Shown here: piece after piece, positions 1-9,555 of the stretch
Layout of the letters: the number at the start of each line of letters is the position of its first letter
How positions within the stretch are numbered: position 1 is the stretch's first letter
Assembly (NCBI GenBank): GCA_964642175.1
Contig: CAZXOK010000001.1
Location: forward strand, 620,001 to 684,000
Length of the DNA stretch: 64,000 bases
Origin: JANQGG01 sp964642175
GTDB taxonomy: Bacteria; Bacteroidota; Chlorobiia; Chlorobiales; Chloroherpetonaceae
Direction: 5' to 3'
Program-made: the position numbers and the translations under genes
The notes under the pieces: generated by a model
Told to the model about the DNA's origin: nothing
The model's database searches: none
Seen by the model: the letters and a program-made list of their open reading frames with translations, nothing else

Positions 1-459
1 ATTGCTTTTCAGGGCGTTTTCCGAAAAGTTAATTAACCTGATTAAAAACCTCTTGAAGTTGTCTGTATCAATCTGACGCCAGAAACTTATTTTTTCCGGA
101 TCATCCACCCAACCTACCATCACATTTTCATGTGATTTGCCTTCAAGCTCAGTGAGTTCTTTCTGAAGGAGATCAATTAATTTTGCTACTTCGGATTTTG
201 GTAAAATGGCTTCATCCCAGCTATCCAGACCATGGTCGGTTTCAGATATGAACTTGAGTATGTTGAGTCTTTCAACAATGCCATAATGAAACAGTGCAGC
301 ATAGTCATGAGCTGATATACTTAATGATTCATAAATGGTATGTTTAACATCCTCAATATCAATCTGATGAACAGTTCCTTCACGATAGATTGATAATTCC
401 TTATGCAGGGGGTTGTTGTCCTGAAGTTGTATTTTTTTGTAAACAGATTGTTTGGTCAT
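1..459 (-). CDS. Hypothetical protein, 3'-truncated by the window edge
   Basis: An uninterrupted frame of 153 codons runs leftward from an ATG at 459 to the window edge, so the C-terminus is missing. The product begins MTKQSVYKKIQLQD, is rich in acidic and aromatic residues, and shows no signal peptide or membrane segment. I do not recognise the family. The frame is convincing because it stays open over its whole length and starts a short distance from the divergently transcribed outer-membrane protein gene, with a normal-sized intergenic promoter region between them. The function is unknown. Confidence 0.6.
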   Translation of the reverse strand, partial: MTKQSVYKKIQLQDNNPLHKELSIYREGTVHQIDIEDVKHTIYESLSISAHDYAALFHYGIVERLNILKFISETDHGLDSWDEAILPKSEVAKLIDLLQKELTELEGKSHENVMVGWVDDPEKISFWRQIDTDNFKRFLIRLINFSENALKSN

Positions 460-571
460 GGTCTGCAAAATATTCCGACAATGATCAGTTTGTCATTTTT
501 CTTTAATGGAAACCTTAGTAGATTTAAAGTATAAAAAACTGACACAAACCAATACATTGATAAATCTCAAT

Positions 572-1981
572 ATGATCTACCGTATTTTAGGATTTGTACT
601 GCTGATGGTGCTTATCCAGCCTGGCCTTTTGAAGGCAGTTGACAATTCTGAAACCTCCTCCCAAAATACAGAGAGTTTTTCGCTATATCAGGAAAATCCA
701 ACAACCAATTCATTTACCAGTGGTTTAGGCCTAACTGTCTTTGGCGATGAAGTCTATTACAATGTGTATTTAGCCCCTGAGCTTGTTTTTGGAAAAGTTG
801 GTGTTGGTCTGAATTTGAATTTAAGAATTGGCACAGACGGAAAATTACGTAAAGAAGATTGGGATGATGGGGCATCGAGTTACCTGCGTCTGATCCGATA
901 CATCAGATACGGCCAAAAATACGATAGCCTTTATGTGCGTCTCGGGCAACTCGAAAATACCCGCCTTGGCCATGGCTCTATTATGTATTTGTACAGGAAC
1001 AATGGAAGTTATGATGCCCGCAAAATCGGCCTGGAATACGACATGGACTTTGGCCGGTTCGGGTTTGAATCCATGATCAACGATTTGGCAGGATTTTCCA
1101 TGATCGGTATTCGGACCTATTTCAGGCCCTTTCAGCAGACAAACTACCCCATTCTGAACGGACTTGAAGTAGGCCTGACCTGGGTAGGTGATTTTCGCAA
1201 CAACTCAAACCTTGTGGCTACCCCGGCTAGTTTGGGGTTAATTGAAGAAAACGGACAGGTGGCATTTAATCCCGAACTTGCCGATCAAGCATCGTCTCTT
1301 ATCGTTTGGGGATTTGATATCGGATTGCCACTACTTAAAACAAGCTACCTGGATATTTTAACTTATATCGACTTTGTTAAAATTCAGAGATTTGGTTCAG
1401 GTGGATTGTTAGGTGTGAGTGCTAATATTAAAAATATTACCAGCTTTCTCTCATTTTCAGCCCGTCTTGAACATCGTGTTTTGGGTGATAAATTTCAGTT
1501 CTCTTATTTTGATGCACTTTATGAGCAGGATCGTTTTCAAACCGTTTTAACAGGTGAGCCCGATTATGTTTTAACCCGTGCAAACGAACTGGCCAACTTC
1601 ACTTCTCCCGGCCCTGGTGTTTATGGTGATCTGGGGGCCTCTTTGCTGAATGTTGTGAAAGTTTATGGCAGCTATCAACGATTATACAAAACAGAGCGTG
1701 GCGGGTTGTTGCATTTAAGCGCCGGCTTAAAAGAACTGATCCCTAAAGTGTTGTTCAAAGCCGATTATTTTAAACGTGATATCACTGCAGAGTCTGATTT
1801 ATTTAAACTCGATGACAGAAGTCTCTCGGTTATAGAATTTGGCTATTACCCTCAACCCTATATGTTATTGTCTATACTATATCAATGGACATATTTGCCG
1901 GTTAGAGAGGGAGATGAAATTATCGGTTATACACCAATTAAACGGGTAGAGCCAAGAGTATCAATAAATTTTCAGTTTTAA
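572..1981 (+). CDS. Outer-membrane beta-barrel protein of unknown function
   Basis: The protein has about 469 residues. The ATG at 572 is chosen over an upstream in-frame ATG at 506 because translation from 572 puts a typical signal peptide (MIYRILGFVLLMVLIQPGLLK) at the N-terminus; the earlier start would bury it behind 22 polar residues. The mature part alternates aromatic, glycine and polar residues as in transmembrane beta-strands and ends in a terminal phenylalanine (SINFQF), the usual barrel C-terminus recognised by BamA. It is expected in the outer membrane. I cannot assign a substrate. No Shine-Dalgarno sequence precedes either start. It is divergent from the partial gene at the left edge. 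Confidence 0.65.
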   Translation: MIYRILGFVLLMVLIQPGLLKAVDNSETSSQNTESFSLYQENPTTNSFTSGLGLTVFGDEVYYNVYLAPELVFGKVGVGLNLNLRIGTDGKLRKEDWDDGASSYLRLIRYIRYGQKYDSLYVRLGQLENTRLGHGSIMYLYRNNGSYDARKIGLEYDMDFGRFGFESMINDLAGFSMIGIRTYFRPFQQTNYPILNGLEVGLTWVGDFRNNSNLVATPASLGLIEENGQVAFNPELADQASSLIVWGFDIGLPLLKTSYLDILTYIDFVKIQRFGSGGLLGVSANIKNITSFLSFSARLEHRVLGDKFQFSYFDALYEQDRFQTVLTGEPDYVLTRANELANFTSPGPGVYGDLGASLLNVVKVYGSYQRLYKTERGGLLHLSAGLKELIPKVLFKADYFKRDITAESDLFKLDDRSLSVIEFGYYPQPYMLLSILYQWTYLPVREGDEIIGYTPIKRVEPRVSINFQF

Positions 1982-2192
1982 GAAACACAATACCGCATCT
2001 TTTGTAAAAGCAAATTGTTGTGTTATACTCATTTATAGCTCTAAGAAAATGGCCCCGGCGTTAGCCTGAAAATTGTCTTGCAGATTATTTTTATTGAATG
2101 CCATATAGGGGAATGATTGTGATTGATCTTTCCGTTATAAAACTATCTGATAAGAAAAAAACCTAAACAAGGGTTACAAGTCCAAATACAAT

Positions 2193-4772
2193 ATGGAAGG
2201 AAATTTTTCAAACCGGGTTCAGGATGTCATACGTTACAGCCGTGAAGAAGCCTTAAGGTTAGGCCACGACTATATTGGCACTGAACATTTACTCTTAGGT
2301 ATCATTCGTGAGGGAGAAGGAATAGCCGTCAGGATACTTAAAAATCTTGGATGCGATCTTTACAAGCTGAAACGCTCCATCGAAGATGCTGTAAGGTCAA
2401 CAGGCGGTACCTTAACTCTAGGGAACGTACCATTAACCAAACAAGCAGAAAAAGTTCTGAAGATCACCTATCTGGAAGCTAAAATATGCAAATCAGATAT
2501 TATAGGCACAGAACATCTCTTGTTGTCTTTACTCAAAGACGAAGAAAACATAGCCGCACAAATTTTATCTCAATACGGTATCAAATATGATACAGTTCGT
2601 GAAGAACTCGAAAACATTATGAGCGGAAAATCCGGTGGTACGGTCAGTTCCGTTTCTTCCGAACAAGAAGGTGGCAGTGGACAATATCAACAACAATATG
2701 AATCTCGAAAGATGGAAAAAACAAAAACGCCAGTTCTGGATAATTTTGGACGGGATTTAACGAAACTCGCCCAGGAAGACAAACTCGATCCGATTATCGG
2801 ACGAGAAAAAGAAATTGAGCGTGTGGCACAGGTTCTAAGCCGACGCAAGAAAAATAACCCTGTGCTTATTGGTGAACCAGGGGTTGGAAAAACTGCTATT
2901 GCCGAAGGTCTTGCATTGAGAATTGTGCAACGGAAAGTCTCCCGGGTATTGTATGATAAACGAGTGGTGGCGTTGGATCTTGCGGCTTTGGTTGCCGGAA
3001 CAAAATACCGCGGGCAGTTCGAAGAGCGCATGAAAGCAGTAATGAACGAACTGGAAAAATCCAAGGATGTGATTTTGTTCATCGATGAGCTTCATACCAT
3101 TGTTGGTGCAGGTGGAGCCTCTGGTTCGCTGGACGCCAGCAATATATTCAAGCCGGCTCTTGCCCGTGGCGATTTGCAGTGCATTGGCGCAACTACGCTG
3201 GACGAGTACCGTCAATACATCGAAAAAGATGGTGCCCTGGATCGTCGATTCCAGAAGATCATGATTGAGCCGACCTCGGTAGAAGAAACTATCAGTATAC
3301 TCAATAATATTAAAGAAAAGTACGAGAGCCATCACAATGTACTATACACACCTGAGGCTATCGACAGCTCTGTAAGACTTTCAGATCGATACATTACCGA
3401 TCGGCATCTACCCGACAAAGCCATTGATGTTTTAGATGAAGTCGGAGCCAGGGTTCATTTATCCAATATTCATGTACCTAAAGAAATACTGGATCTGGAA
3501 GGAAAGATCGAAGATATAAAAGTTGAGAAAAATCAGGTGGTTAAGTCTCAAAATTTTGAAGAAGCAGCCCGTTTGCGCGATCAGGAAAAGAAATTATACG
3601 AAACCCTTGAAAAGGCAAAACAGGACTGGGAAAAGACAACCGCTGAAATGGTTTATGATGTCAATGAGCCGGATGTAGCTTCAGTGGTATCCATGATGAC
3701 AGGTATTCCTGTGCTCAAGGTAGCTCAATCTGAGTCACAAAAATTACTGAACATGGATCAGGCATTAAAGGGTGAAGTAATTGGACAGGATGAAGCTGTT
3801 GTGAAAGTAACCAAGGCCATCCAGCGTACTCGCGCCGGGTTGAAGGATCCAAACAGACCTATCGGTTCGTTCATTTTCCTTGGACCGACTGGTGTTGGTA
3901 AAACTGAGCTGGCTAAAGCACTGACCCGCTACTTGTTCGACTCAGAAGAAAGTTTGATCCGGGTTGATATGAGTGAATACATGGAAAAATTCTCCGTAAG
4001 CCGCCTGGTGGGCGCACCTCCCGGATATGTAGGTTACGAAGAAGGCGGACAGCTTACTGAAAAAGTACGCCGCAAACCTTACTCAGTGGTTTTGCTTGAT
4101 GAAATTGAAAAAGCTCACCCTGATGTTTTCAACATCTTGTTGCAGGTGCTTGATGATGGTATTCTGACTGATGGACTGGGACGCCGGGTCGACTTCCGCA
4201 ATACGGTTATCATCATGACATCCAACATTGGTGCCCGCGATATCAAGAACATGGGTGCCGGAATGGGATTCACAGCCGCCGGAGATCACAAGAGTAAATA
4301 TGATTCCATAAAATCCACTATTGAAGACGCTCTGAAACGCGTGTTCAATCCGGAATTCCTAAATCGTATTGATGATGTGGTGGTCTTCCATCAGCTCGAA
4401 AAAGACGATATCTACAAAATCATCGATATCTCTGCCGAACGCCTCTTCAAGCGTATCCAGGATATGGGTATTACTATTGATATACTCAAACGGGCCAAAG
4501 ATTTTCTGGTGGATAAAGGTTTCGATCAACAGTTTGGAGTCAGGCCCCTGCGCAGGGCACTCCAGAGGTATGTTGAAGAGCCACTTGCCGAGGAAATGCT
4601 TAAAGGTAAATTCGGAGAGGGCAGTACGGTTAAAATTAAATACGACAAGAAAACCGATGCACTTGTCTTTGAAGATGCCAAGTCTGATAAAGGGGATAAA
4701 TCTTCAAATCAGGACGATCAGTCTGATTCCCCGGAAAAATCGTCTGATGAGACGGTTGAAGACCAGAAATAA
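2193..4772 (+). CDS. clpC: ATP-dependent Clp protease ATP-binding subunit ClpC
   Basis: This 859-residue class I Hsp100 unfoldase delivers substrates to ClpP in the cytoplasm. Two Clp-N repeats occupy roughly residues 1-145. The first AAA+ domain has Walker A GEPGVGKT at 227-234 and a Walker B ending in DEL. A UVR motif (NFEEAARLRDQEKKL, near 453-467) lies in the middle domain, which distinguishes ClpC from ClpB. The second AAA+ domain has Walker A GPTGVGKT at 564-571. A GMGF-type loop is consistent with ClpP docking, and the C-terminal tail is highly acidic. Length is typical. It is monocistronic, followed at once by a strong terminator. No MecA or McsB homologue is visible nearby. Confidence 0.97.
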   Translation: MEGNFSNRVQDVIRYSREEALRLGHDYIGTEHLLLGIIREGEGIAVRILKNLGCDLYKLKRSIEDAVRSTGGTLTLGNVPLTKQAEKVLKITYLEAKICKSDIIGTEHLLLSLLKDEENIAAQILSQYGIKYDTVREELENIMSGKSGGTVSSVSSEQEGGSGQYQQQYESRKMEKTKTPVLDNFGRDLTKLAQEDKLDPIIGREKEIERVAQVLSRRKKNNPVLIGEPGVGKTAIAEGLALRIVQRKVSRVLYDKRVVALDLAALVAGTKYRGQFEERMKAVMNELEKSKDVILFIDELHTIVGAGGASGSLDASNIFKPALARGDLQCIGATTLDEYRQYIEKDGALDRRFQKIMIEPTSVEETISILNNIKEKYESHHNVLYTPEAIDSSVRLSDRYITDRHLPDKAIDVLDEVGARVHLSNIHVPKEILDLEGKIEDIKVEKNQVVKSQNFEEAARLRDQEKKLYETLEKAKQDWEKTTAEMVYDVNEPDVASVVSMMTGIPVLKVAQSESQKLLNMDQALKGEVIGQDEAVVKVTKAIQRTRAGLKDPNRPIGSFIFLGPTGVGKTELAKALTRYLFDSEESLIRVDMSEYMEKFSVSRLVGAPPGYVGYEEGGQLTEKVRRKPYSVVLLDEIEKAHPDVFNILLQVLDDGILTDGLGRRVDFRNTVIIMTSNIGARDIKNMGAGMGFTAAGDHKSKYDSIKSTIEDALKRVFNPEFLNRIDDVVVFHQLEKDDIYKIIDISAERLFKRIQDMGITIDILKRAKDFLVDKGFDQQFGVRPLRRALQRYVEEPLAEEMLKGKFGEGSTVKIKYDKKTDALVFEDAKSDKGDKSSNQDDQSDSPEKSSDETVEDQK

Positions 4773-4776
4773 ACAA

Positions 4777-4806
4777 AAAAGCCGGCTTATCAGCCGGCTT
4801 TTTTTA
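4777..4806. terminator. Bidirectional rho-independent terminator between clpC and tRNA-Leu
   Basis: An A-tract, the hairpin AAGCCGGCT-TATC-AGCCGGCTT and a T-tract lie just after the clpC stop codon. Because it has A residues on one side and T residues on the other, it can also serve the convergent tRNA gene on the minus strand. Confidence 0.88.
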
Positions 4807-4825
4807 TTGCATGAAACTTTAGATG

Positions 4826-4911
4826 TACCGAAGGCGGGACTCGAACCCGCACGTCCATAAATGAACACAGGATTTTAAGTCCTGTGCGTCTACCAATTCC
4901 GCCACTTCGGC
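4826..4911 (-). tRNA. tRNA-Leu (anticodon UAA)
   Basis: On the minus strand the sequence begins GCCGAAGTGGCGGAATTGG and folds as a class II tRNA: acceptor stem GCCGAAG paired with CTTCGGT (G-U at pair 1), D-arm, anticodon stem CAGGA/TCCTG with loop CTTAAAA giving anticodon TAA (positions 4877-4875), a long variable arm as expected for leucine, and T-loop GGTTCGAGTCC. The discriminator is A. A full CCA is not encoded, so it must be added after transcription. Confidence 0.96.
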
Positions 4912-5059
4912 ATGCAAATAACAGAGCACCAAATTTAACATTTGCTTAAAAAAAATCAAATTATTGATCTGATATTTCCTTTTTTATTTCACATCATTCA
5001 CCCTTATTTTCAAAGTATCTGTAACCAAAGCTTTTTTTTGCAGAATTAAACGATTCAAT

Positions 5060-5608
5060 ATGAAAATATCGTTTAATTTTAACAGCGAAATTTATTGGAT
5101 CAATAAACAAGGTGTTATGAACAGGGAAAATCAATTAAGTCCGCGTTGGGCCCGATTAGTAAAAGTAGAAGATATTGAAACTGAAGATTATTTTGTTGAT
5201 GCCTATTGCAGCCCACTACCAACTGAGGAGTTGATCAAAGATCATCTTGATGAAAACCCCATCATGTATGCATTTGCCATTTTCGACAAATCCAATAACT
5301 ACATTCTAAGTTACGCCCTGGAGATTCGTGAGGCAGTGCGGATCAACGAAAATGATGAAGAGGAAACTTACACCGGATATTTTCTTGAAACCTTCTGCCC
5401 TAATTTTCAATTCAGTTGCAAGAACTTCAAGGAAAATGAGCCTACTTTTGATGCTGTCAAAAACACAGTTCAATCCTACATTACCGAATACGATGCGGTA
5501 AATAAAATGCTGAACTACGATCAGGAGGTCAATCAGGATACCGACCAGGATATGCCAACGCTTGATTTCAATATTTGCGAAGATGTAAATAACAAGACAA
5601 CAGAATAG
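5060..5608 (+). CDS. Hypothetical acidic protein
   Basis: The product is 182 residues, acidic, with no signal peptide or membrane helix. It contains alternating hydrophobic stretches suggesting a mixed alpha/beta fold and ends in a charged tail rich in Asp and Gln. I do not recognise a family. An internal in-frame ATG at 5117 (MNRENQL) is an alternative start; the upstream one is kept because the frame is continuous from it and an A-rich stretch precedes it. It is convergent with thiL, with only about 20 bases between stops, which supports it as a real gene. Confidence 0.5.
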   Translation: MKISFNFNSEIYWINKQGVMNRENQLSPRWARLVKVEDIETEDYFVDAYCSPLPTEELIKDHLDENPIMYAFAIFDKSNNYILSYALEIREAVRINENDEEETYTGYFLETFCPNFQFSCKNFKENEPTFDAVKNTVQSYITEYDAVNKMLNYDQEVNQDTDQDMPTLDFNICEDVNNKTTE

Positions 5609-5629
5609 GGCTACCCGGAGTATATACAA

Positions 5630-6745
5630 TCAAGATTCACCCCATATATCTTCTTCTTCCGAAAGATTATCATCTTCGGCATGTGGAATAAAATGCTGAA
5701 AACCGGTTAGTTTTTCCAGGTCGATCTCTTTCCCAAAAATATCCGTGAGTTTAATCCCATACTCTTTTGGCTTGATCTGGCCAATGATGGTCAGATCATC
5801 CTTTTCTTCAATTTTTGTGAGATCTTCAGGTTTAACTGTAAAGAGCAGTTCATAATCTTCGCCGCCAAACAATGCATAAGTCATCACATCATCTTTGAAT
5901 TCATCAGAAACCTCACGGGCATGGCTCATGATCGGGATTTTGTTTTCATACAACACAGCACCGCACTCGGAGCGCATACAGATATGGCGGGTTTCTGAAG
6001 CCAGTCCGTCTGAGACATCTATCATAGCGGTTGGTACAATGCCAAGGTTGTCTAACTTGTTTACAATATCCAACCGTGCTTTAGGTAGTAAATGGCGAGA
6101 GACAGCATCCCGGTACTCATCAAGTTGTATTTGGTAGCTTTCGCTGGCATTTTCCTGGTTAAGATGATCCAGCATGAGTTGTTTTTCGCGCATCAATACC
6201 TTCAGACCGGCATTTGAACCGCCCAAAACACCGGAAACACAAATAAAATCACCTGGCTGAGCCGAGCTGCGTTTGGCCAGTTTGTCTGAACTGATCTCAC
6301 CCATAACTGTTACCGAAATCATCAGGCCGTTTTGAGAAGCAGATGTATCACCACCGGCAATGGCCAGGTTGTATTGCAGAGCAGCGTTTTTCATGCCGGT
6401 GTAAAAGGATTCTATCATCTCAACCGAAATGGTCTGGGGTACGGCAATAGATACCACGGCATACAACGGTCGGGCATTCATGGCGCAAATATCCGAGACA
6501 TTAACACTTAGCGATTTTCCGCCTAAATGCTCCATTGGTGTTGTCAGAAGATCGAAATGGACATTTTCAATCAGGAGGTCGGTTGTGGTAACCTCACAAA
6601 TGCCATTTTCACGTTCATACACCAAGCAATCATCACCAATACCACAGGAGAGCATTGGTTTATTCTTGGTGGTATCAGAAACAATAGCAGAAATTTTATC
6701 AATCAGTCCAAATTCACCAATTTCGGATATTTTGGTAAATGACAT
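5630..6745 (-). CDS. thiL: Thiamine-monophosphate kinase ThiL
   Basis: This 371-residue enzyme phosphorylates thiamine monophosphate to the active cofactor thiamine diphosphate using ATP. It belongs to the PurM/ThiL/SelD superfamily. The sequence opens MSFTKISEIGEFGLIDKI, a typical ThiL N-terminus. It then shows the conserved acidic Mg-ATP motif GIGDDC, an AGGDTSAS motif, IDVSDGLASE, GGEDYELLFTV and the C-terminal GFQHF signature. Length is slightly above average because of an insertion in the middle and an acidic tail. It is transcribed alone, divergent from ftsY. No other thiamine gene is visible in the window. Confidence 0.93.
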   Translation of the reverse strand: MSFTKISEIGEFGLIDKISAIVSDTTKNKPMLSCGIGDDCLVYERENGICEVTTTDLLIENVHFDLLTTPMEHLGGKSLSVNVSDICAMNARPLYAVVSIAVPQTISVEMIESFYTGMKNAALQYNLAIAGGDTSASQNGLMISVTVMGEISSDKLAKRSSAQPGDFICVSGVLGGSNAGLKVLMREKQLMLDHLNQENASESYQIQLDEYRDAVSRHLLPKARLDIVNKLDNLGIVPTAMIDVSDGLASETRHICMRSECGAVLYENKIPIMSHAREVSDEFKDDVMTYALFGGEDYELLFTVKPEDLTKIEEKDDLTIIGQIKPKEYGIKLTDIFGKEIDLEKLTGFQHFIPHAEDDNLSEEEDIWGES

Positions 6746-6851
6746 TACTTTAAGAAGTTTTATATTCAGGCAAAATTAGTAGGCGCTAAAGCGTTAAAAC
6801 TAAACTTTTACAGAAAAGATAAAAACTTTTTAATCCTCAAGCTCTTGATAC

Positions 6852-7793
6852 ATGGGATTTTTTGACAAACTAAAACTTACGCGCCTTAAAGAAGGCCTCA
6901 CGAAAACTCGTGAGAACCTGACAACAAAACTCAATAAGCTCGTCAAAGGTAAAACCACTATAGATGATGAGTTTCTCGAAGAGCTTGAGCATATTTTAAT
7001 AGCTGCCGATGTTGGCGTACAACCTACGCTAGATATTGTAGATAAAATCTCTGAGCGAGCTTCTAAAGAACGCTACAGTTCTGACCAAGAGCTTAATGAT
7101 ATGCTTGTGGATGAAATCCAGAAAATGCTGGTTGATGCTCGTCTGGATCATGTGGTGGATTTTGAAGCCTCGTTACCTCAAACACCTTATGTGATATTAA
7201 TTGTTGGTGTGAATGGTGTTGGAAAAACAACCAGCATTGGAAAAATGGCTTATAATTACAAAGAAGCCGGAAAAAAGGTGTTGATTGCAGCAGCAGATAC
7301 GTTCCGGGCGGCTGCAACCGAGCAGCTGGAAGTTTGGGCCGAACGTGCCGGGGTGCCGATGATCAGTCAGGGGCAGGGTGCCGATCCGGCCTCGGTAGTT
7401 TTCGACTCTGTAAGTTCTGCTGTGTCTAAAGATATTGATGTGGTACTGGTAGATACGGCCGGAAGACTCCATAATAAATCTCATTTGATGGATGAACTCT
7501 CCAAAATTATGCGCGTGGCCAAGAAGAAAGTGCCCGAGGCTCCTCACGAAGTCTTGCTCGTTTTGGATGCTTCTACCGGACAAAATGCGATTAACCAGGC
7601 CAAAGAGTTTTTAAAAGCTGTAAATGTGACCGGATTGATTTTAACCAAGCTGGACGGTACAGCTAAAGGAGGTGTGGTAATAGGGATATCCAAAGAGCTC
7701 AACATCCCTGTCAAATATATCGGTGTGGGTGAGAAAATTGATGATTTGCAGATCTTTGACCGCAAGAAATTTCTTGAAGCGCTCTTGAAATAG
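6852..7793 (+). CDS. ftsY: Signal recognition particle receptor FtsY
   Basis: This 313-residue SRP GTPase docks the Ffh-ribosome complex at the inner membrane. It has a short NG-type layout: a helical N domain (1-100), the P-loop GVNGVGKT at 119-126, DTAGR at about 201-205 and TKLDGTAKGG near 262. The long acidic A domain of E. coli FtsY is absent, as in many non-proteobacterial versions. It starts an apparent cluster with deoC (18-bp gap) and an ABC ATPase. Confidence 0.95.
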   Translation: MGFFDKLKLTRLKEGLTKTRENLTTKLNKLVKGKTTIDDEFLEELEHILIAADVGVQPTLDIVDKISERASKERYSSDQELNDMLVDEIQKMLVDARLDHVVDFEASLPQTPYVILIVGVNGVGKTTSIGKMAYNYKEAGKKVLIAAADTFRAAATEQLEVWAERAGVPMISQGQGADPASVVFDSVSSAVSKDIDVVLVDTAGRLHNKSHLMDELSKIMRVAKKKVPEAPHEVLLVLDASTGQNAINQAKEFLKAVNVTGLILTKLDGTAKGGVVIGISKELNIPVKYIGVGEKIDDLQIFDRKKFLEALLK

Positions 7794-7811
7794 CCCGAAG
7801 TGTAAGCCATT

Positions 7812-8477
7812 ATGTTTTCAAAATATTTTGATCATACCCTGCTCAAAGCCGAAGCAACAAAAGATGCTGTAAAAGCGCTTTGCCGCGAGGCGCTGGCCTA
7901 CAACTTTGCCTCGGTTTGTGTTCATCCTTTCTATGTTGCTGAGTGTGCCAAAATGCTTAGGGCATCATCCGTAGCGGTTTGCACAGTAGCCGGTTTTCCT
8001 TTTGGGGCAAATCTCACAAGGATAAAAACCCTGGAAGCACAACAAGCAATTAAGGATGGGGCTACAGAAGTGGATATGGTTATTAATATCGGAGCATTAA
8101 AATCAGGTGACTCAGATATTGTATTACAAGATATTAAAGCATTGGCTCAGGTTTGCCACGCAGGAGGGGCCAGTTTGAAGAGTATTTTGGAAACAGGACT
8201 TTTGGAAAAGGATGAAAAAATTCTGGCAGCTCATTTAGCCATGGAGGCTGGCGCCGATTATGTGAAAACCTCCACAGGTGTGCTGTCGGGAGGTGCCACA
8301 ACCGAAGATGTGGCTTTACTCAGAGAAGTTGTGGGCAATAAGCTTGGGGTAAAAGCCTCAGGTGGAATAAGGGATTTAGAAACCGCAAAAGCCATGATAG
8401 CACATGGCGCAAACAGAATTGGGGCCAGTGCTTCTGTGAAGATCATCGAGCAATCGTTAAAGGAAAATCAACCATAA
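7812..8477 (+). CDS. deoC: Deoxyribose-phosphate aldolase DeoC
   Basis: This 221-residue class I aldolase cleaves 2-deoxyribose 5-phosphate into glyceraldehyde 3-phosphate and acetaldehyde during deoxynucleoside breakdown. Characteristic motifs are FDHTLLKAEA at the N-terminus, VDMVINIGALKSGD, the Schiff-base lysine in YVKTSTG (K152), and the second catalytic lysine in KASGGIRD (K181). Length is typical of the short bacterial form. It follows ftsY closely and is likely co-transcribed. No other deo gene is adjacent. Confidence 0.94.
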   Translation: MFSKYFDHTLLKAEATKDAVKALCREALAYNFASVCVHPFYVAECAKMLRASSVAVCTVAGFPFGANLTRIKTLEAQQAIKDGATEVDMVINIGALKSGDSDIVLQDIKALAQVCHAGGASLKSILETGLLEKDEKILAAHLAMEAGADYVKTSTGVLSGGATTEDVALLREVVGNKLGVKASGGIRDLETAKAMIAHGANRIGASASVKIIEQSLKENQP

Positions 8478-8495
8478 TCAAAAACCAGGAAAATT

Positions 8496-9515
8496 TTGAG
8501 AATCAAAGTTGAAGGTATTACCAAGAGCTACAAGGGCAAAACCGCGTTAAATAATGTGAACTTTAGCTGCAATGATGGTGAATTTTTCTCGGTTTTAGGC
8601 GAAGCTGGAAGCGGAAAATCCACCTTGCTGCGAATTATTGCCGGCCTTGAAAAACCTGACCAAGGTAAAATCTATTTTAATGAACAGGATATCGAAGTGC
8701 TGCCTGCCCATCAAAGGTTTGCGGTTATGGTTTTTCAAAACCGCGCCTTGTTTCCGCATTTGAATGTGTTTGACAACGTGGCTTATGGCTTACGTGAGCA
8801 GAAAATGGCCGAGGCAGAAATACGCCACAAAGTGCTCGATATGCTTAAGATCCTCCATATTGATGATGGGATGTTTCAGGAGTGTCATGAGCTAACTCTT
8901 GATGAACAACAACGGGTGGCCATTGCCCGTGCACTTGTTGTTAAAGCCCGTGTGGTAATGTTCGACGAGCCATTTGCCAATATGGATACCCAGTTGCGGA
9001 AAAATCTCCAGATAGAGCTCAGAACCATTCAGAAAGAGACGAAACGCACATTTATATTTGTTACACCCGACCAGGAAGAAGCCCTGATGCTTTCAGATAA
9101 ATTGATGATCCTGGAAAAAGGGGAGGTCTGTGAACTTGGCTCACCTATTCAGGTTTATGAGTTTCCTAAAACACGATATGGTGCCAGCTTTTTGGGCTAT
9201 GCAAATGTCCTGGACGCCGAGCGTTTGGATAAACAGTTGCTAAAAACCAAAGGTGGTTTGCTGTTTCAGCATGATGAAGATCTGCAAGGAAAATATTTTG
9301 ATTTGGTTGTGCGCCCTGAACATATTACACCGGCCCAAAAAAATACCTCTGGTAATGTGTTTAAAGCCAAGGTAGCTGAACGCTACTTTAAAGGCAGCAC
9401 ATTTGAATATTTACTGGATATAGAAGGTACGCAAGTAAAAATGTTTGCACCCGAAGATCTTGGCTCTGAAGCCTTAGTTGTGTTTAAGAAATACACGCTT
9501 TTCAAAAAAACCTGA
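8496..9515 (+). CDS. ABC-transporter ATPase with degenerate signature and switch loops
   Basis: The 339 residues have the layout of the PotA/FbpC/MalK group: ATPase domain (1-235) and a TOBE-like C-terminal domain. The start is TTG at 8496, four bases after AGGA, because no ATG is suitably placed. Walker A GEAGSGKST (35-43), a Q-loop (VMVFQNRALFPH) and Walker B (VVMFDEPFAN) are normal. The ABC signature, usually LSGGQQ, reads LTLDEQQ (133-139), and the H-loop histidine of THDQEEA is proline (TPDQEEA, P191). These changes should impair hydrolysis unless compensated. No permease or binding-protein gene is nearby, so the transport substrate is unknown and a non-transport role is possible. Confidence 0.8.
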   Translation: MRIKVEGITKSYKGKTALNNVNFSCNDGEFFSVLGEAGSGKSTLLRIIAGLEKPDQGKIYFNEQDIEVLPAHQRFAVMVFQNRALFPHLNVFDNVAYGLREQKMAEAEIRHKVLDMLKILHIDDGMFQECHELTLDEQQRVAIARALVVKARVVMFDEPFANMDTQLRKNLQIELRTIQKETKRTFIFVTPDQEEALMLSDKLMILEKGEVCELGSPIQVYEFPKTRYGASFLGYANVLDAERLDKQLLKTKGGLLFQHDEDLQGKYFDLVVRPEHITPAQKNTSGNVFKAKVAERYFKGSTFEYLLDIEGTQVKMFAPEDLGSEALVVFKKYTLFKKT

Positions 9516-9555
9516 TACAATTCTCTTAAACCCCTCTGATGTGAAGAATGGTTTT

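Noticed and set aside
9478..9555. Upstream start for the BadF-type kinase
   Set aside because: The extra 26 codons overlap the end of the ABC ATPase gene and lack family conservation; the phosphate-binding motif starts right after ATG 9556.
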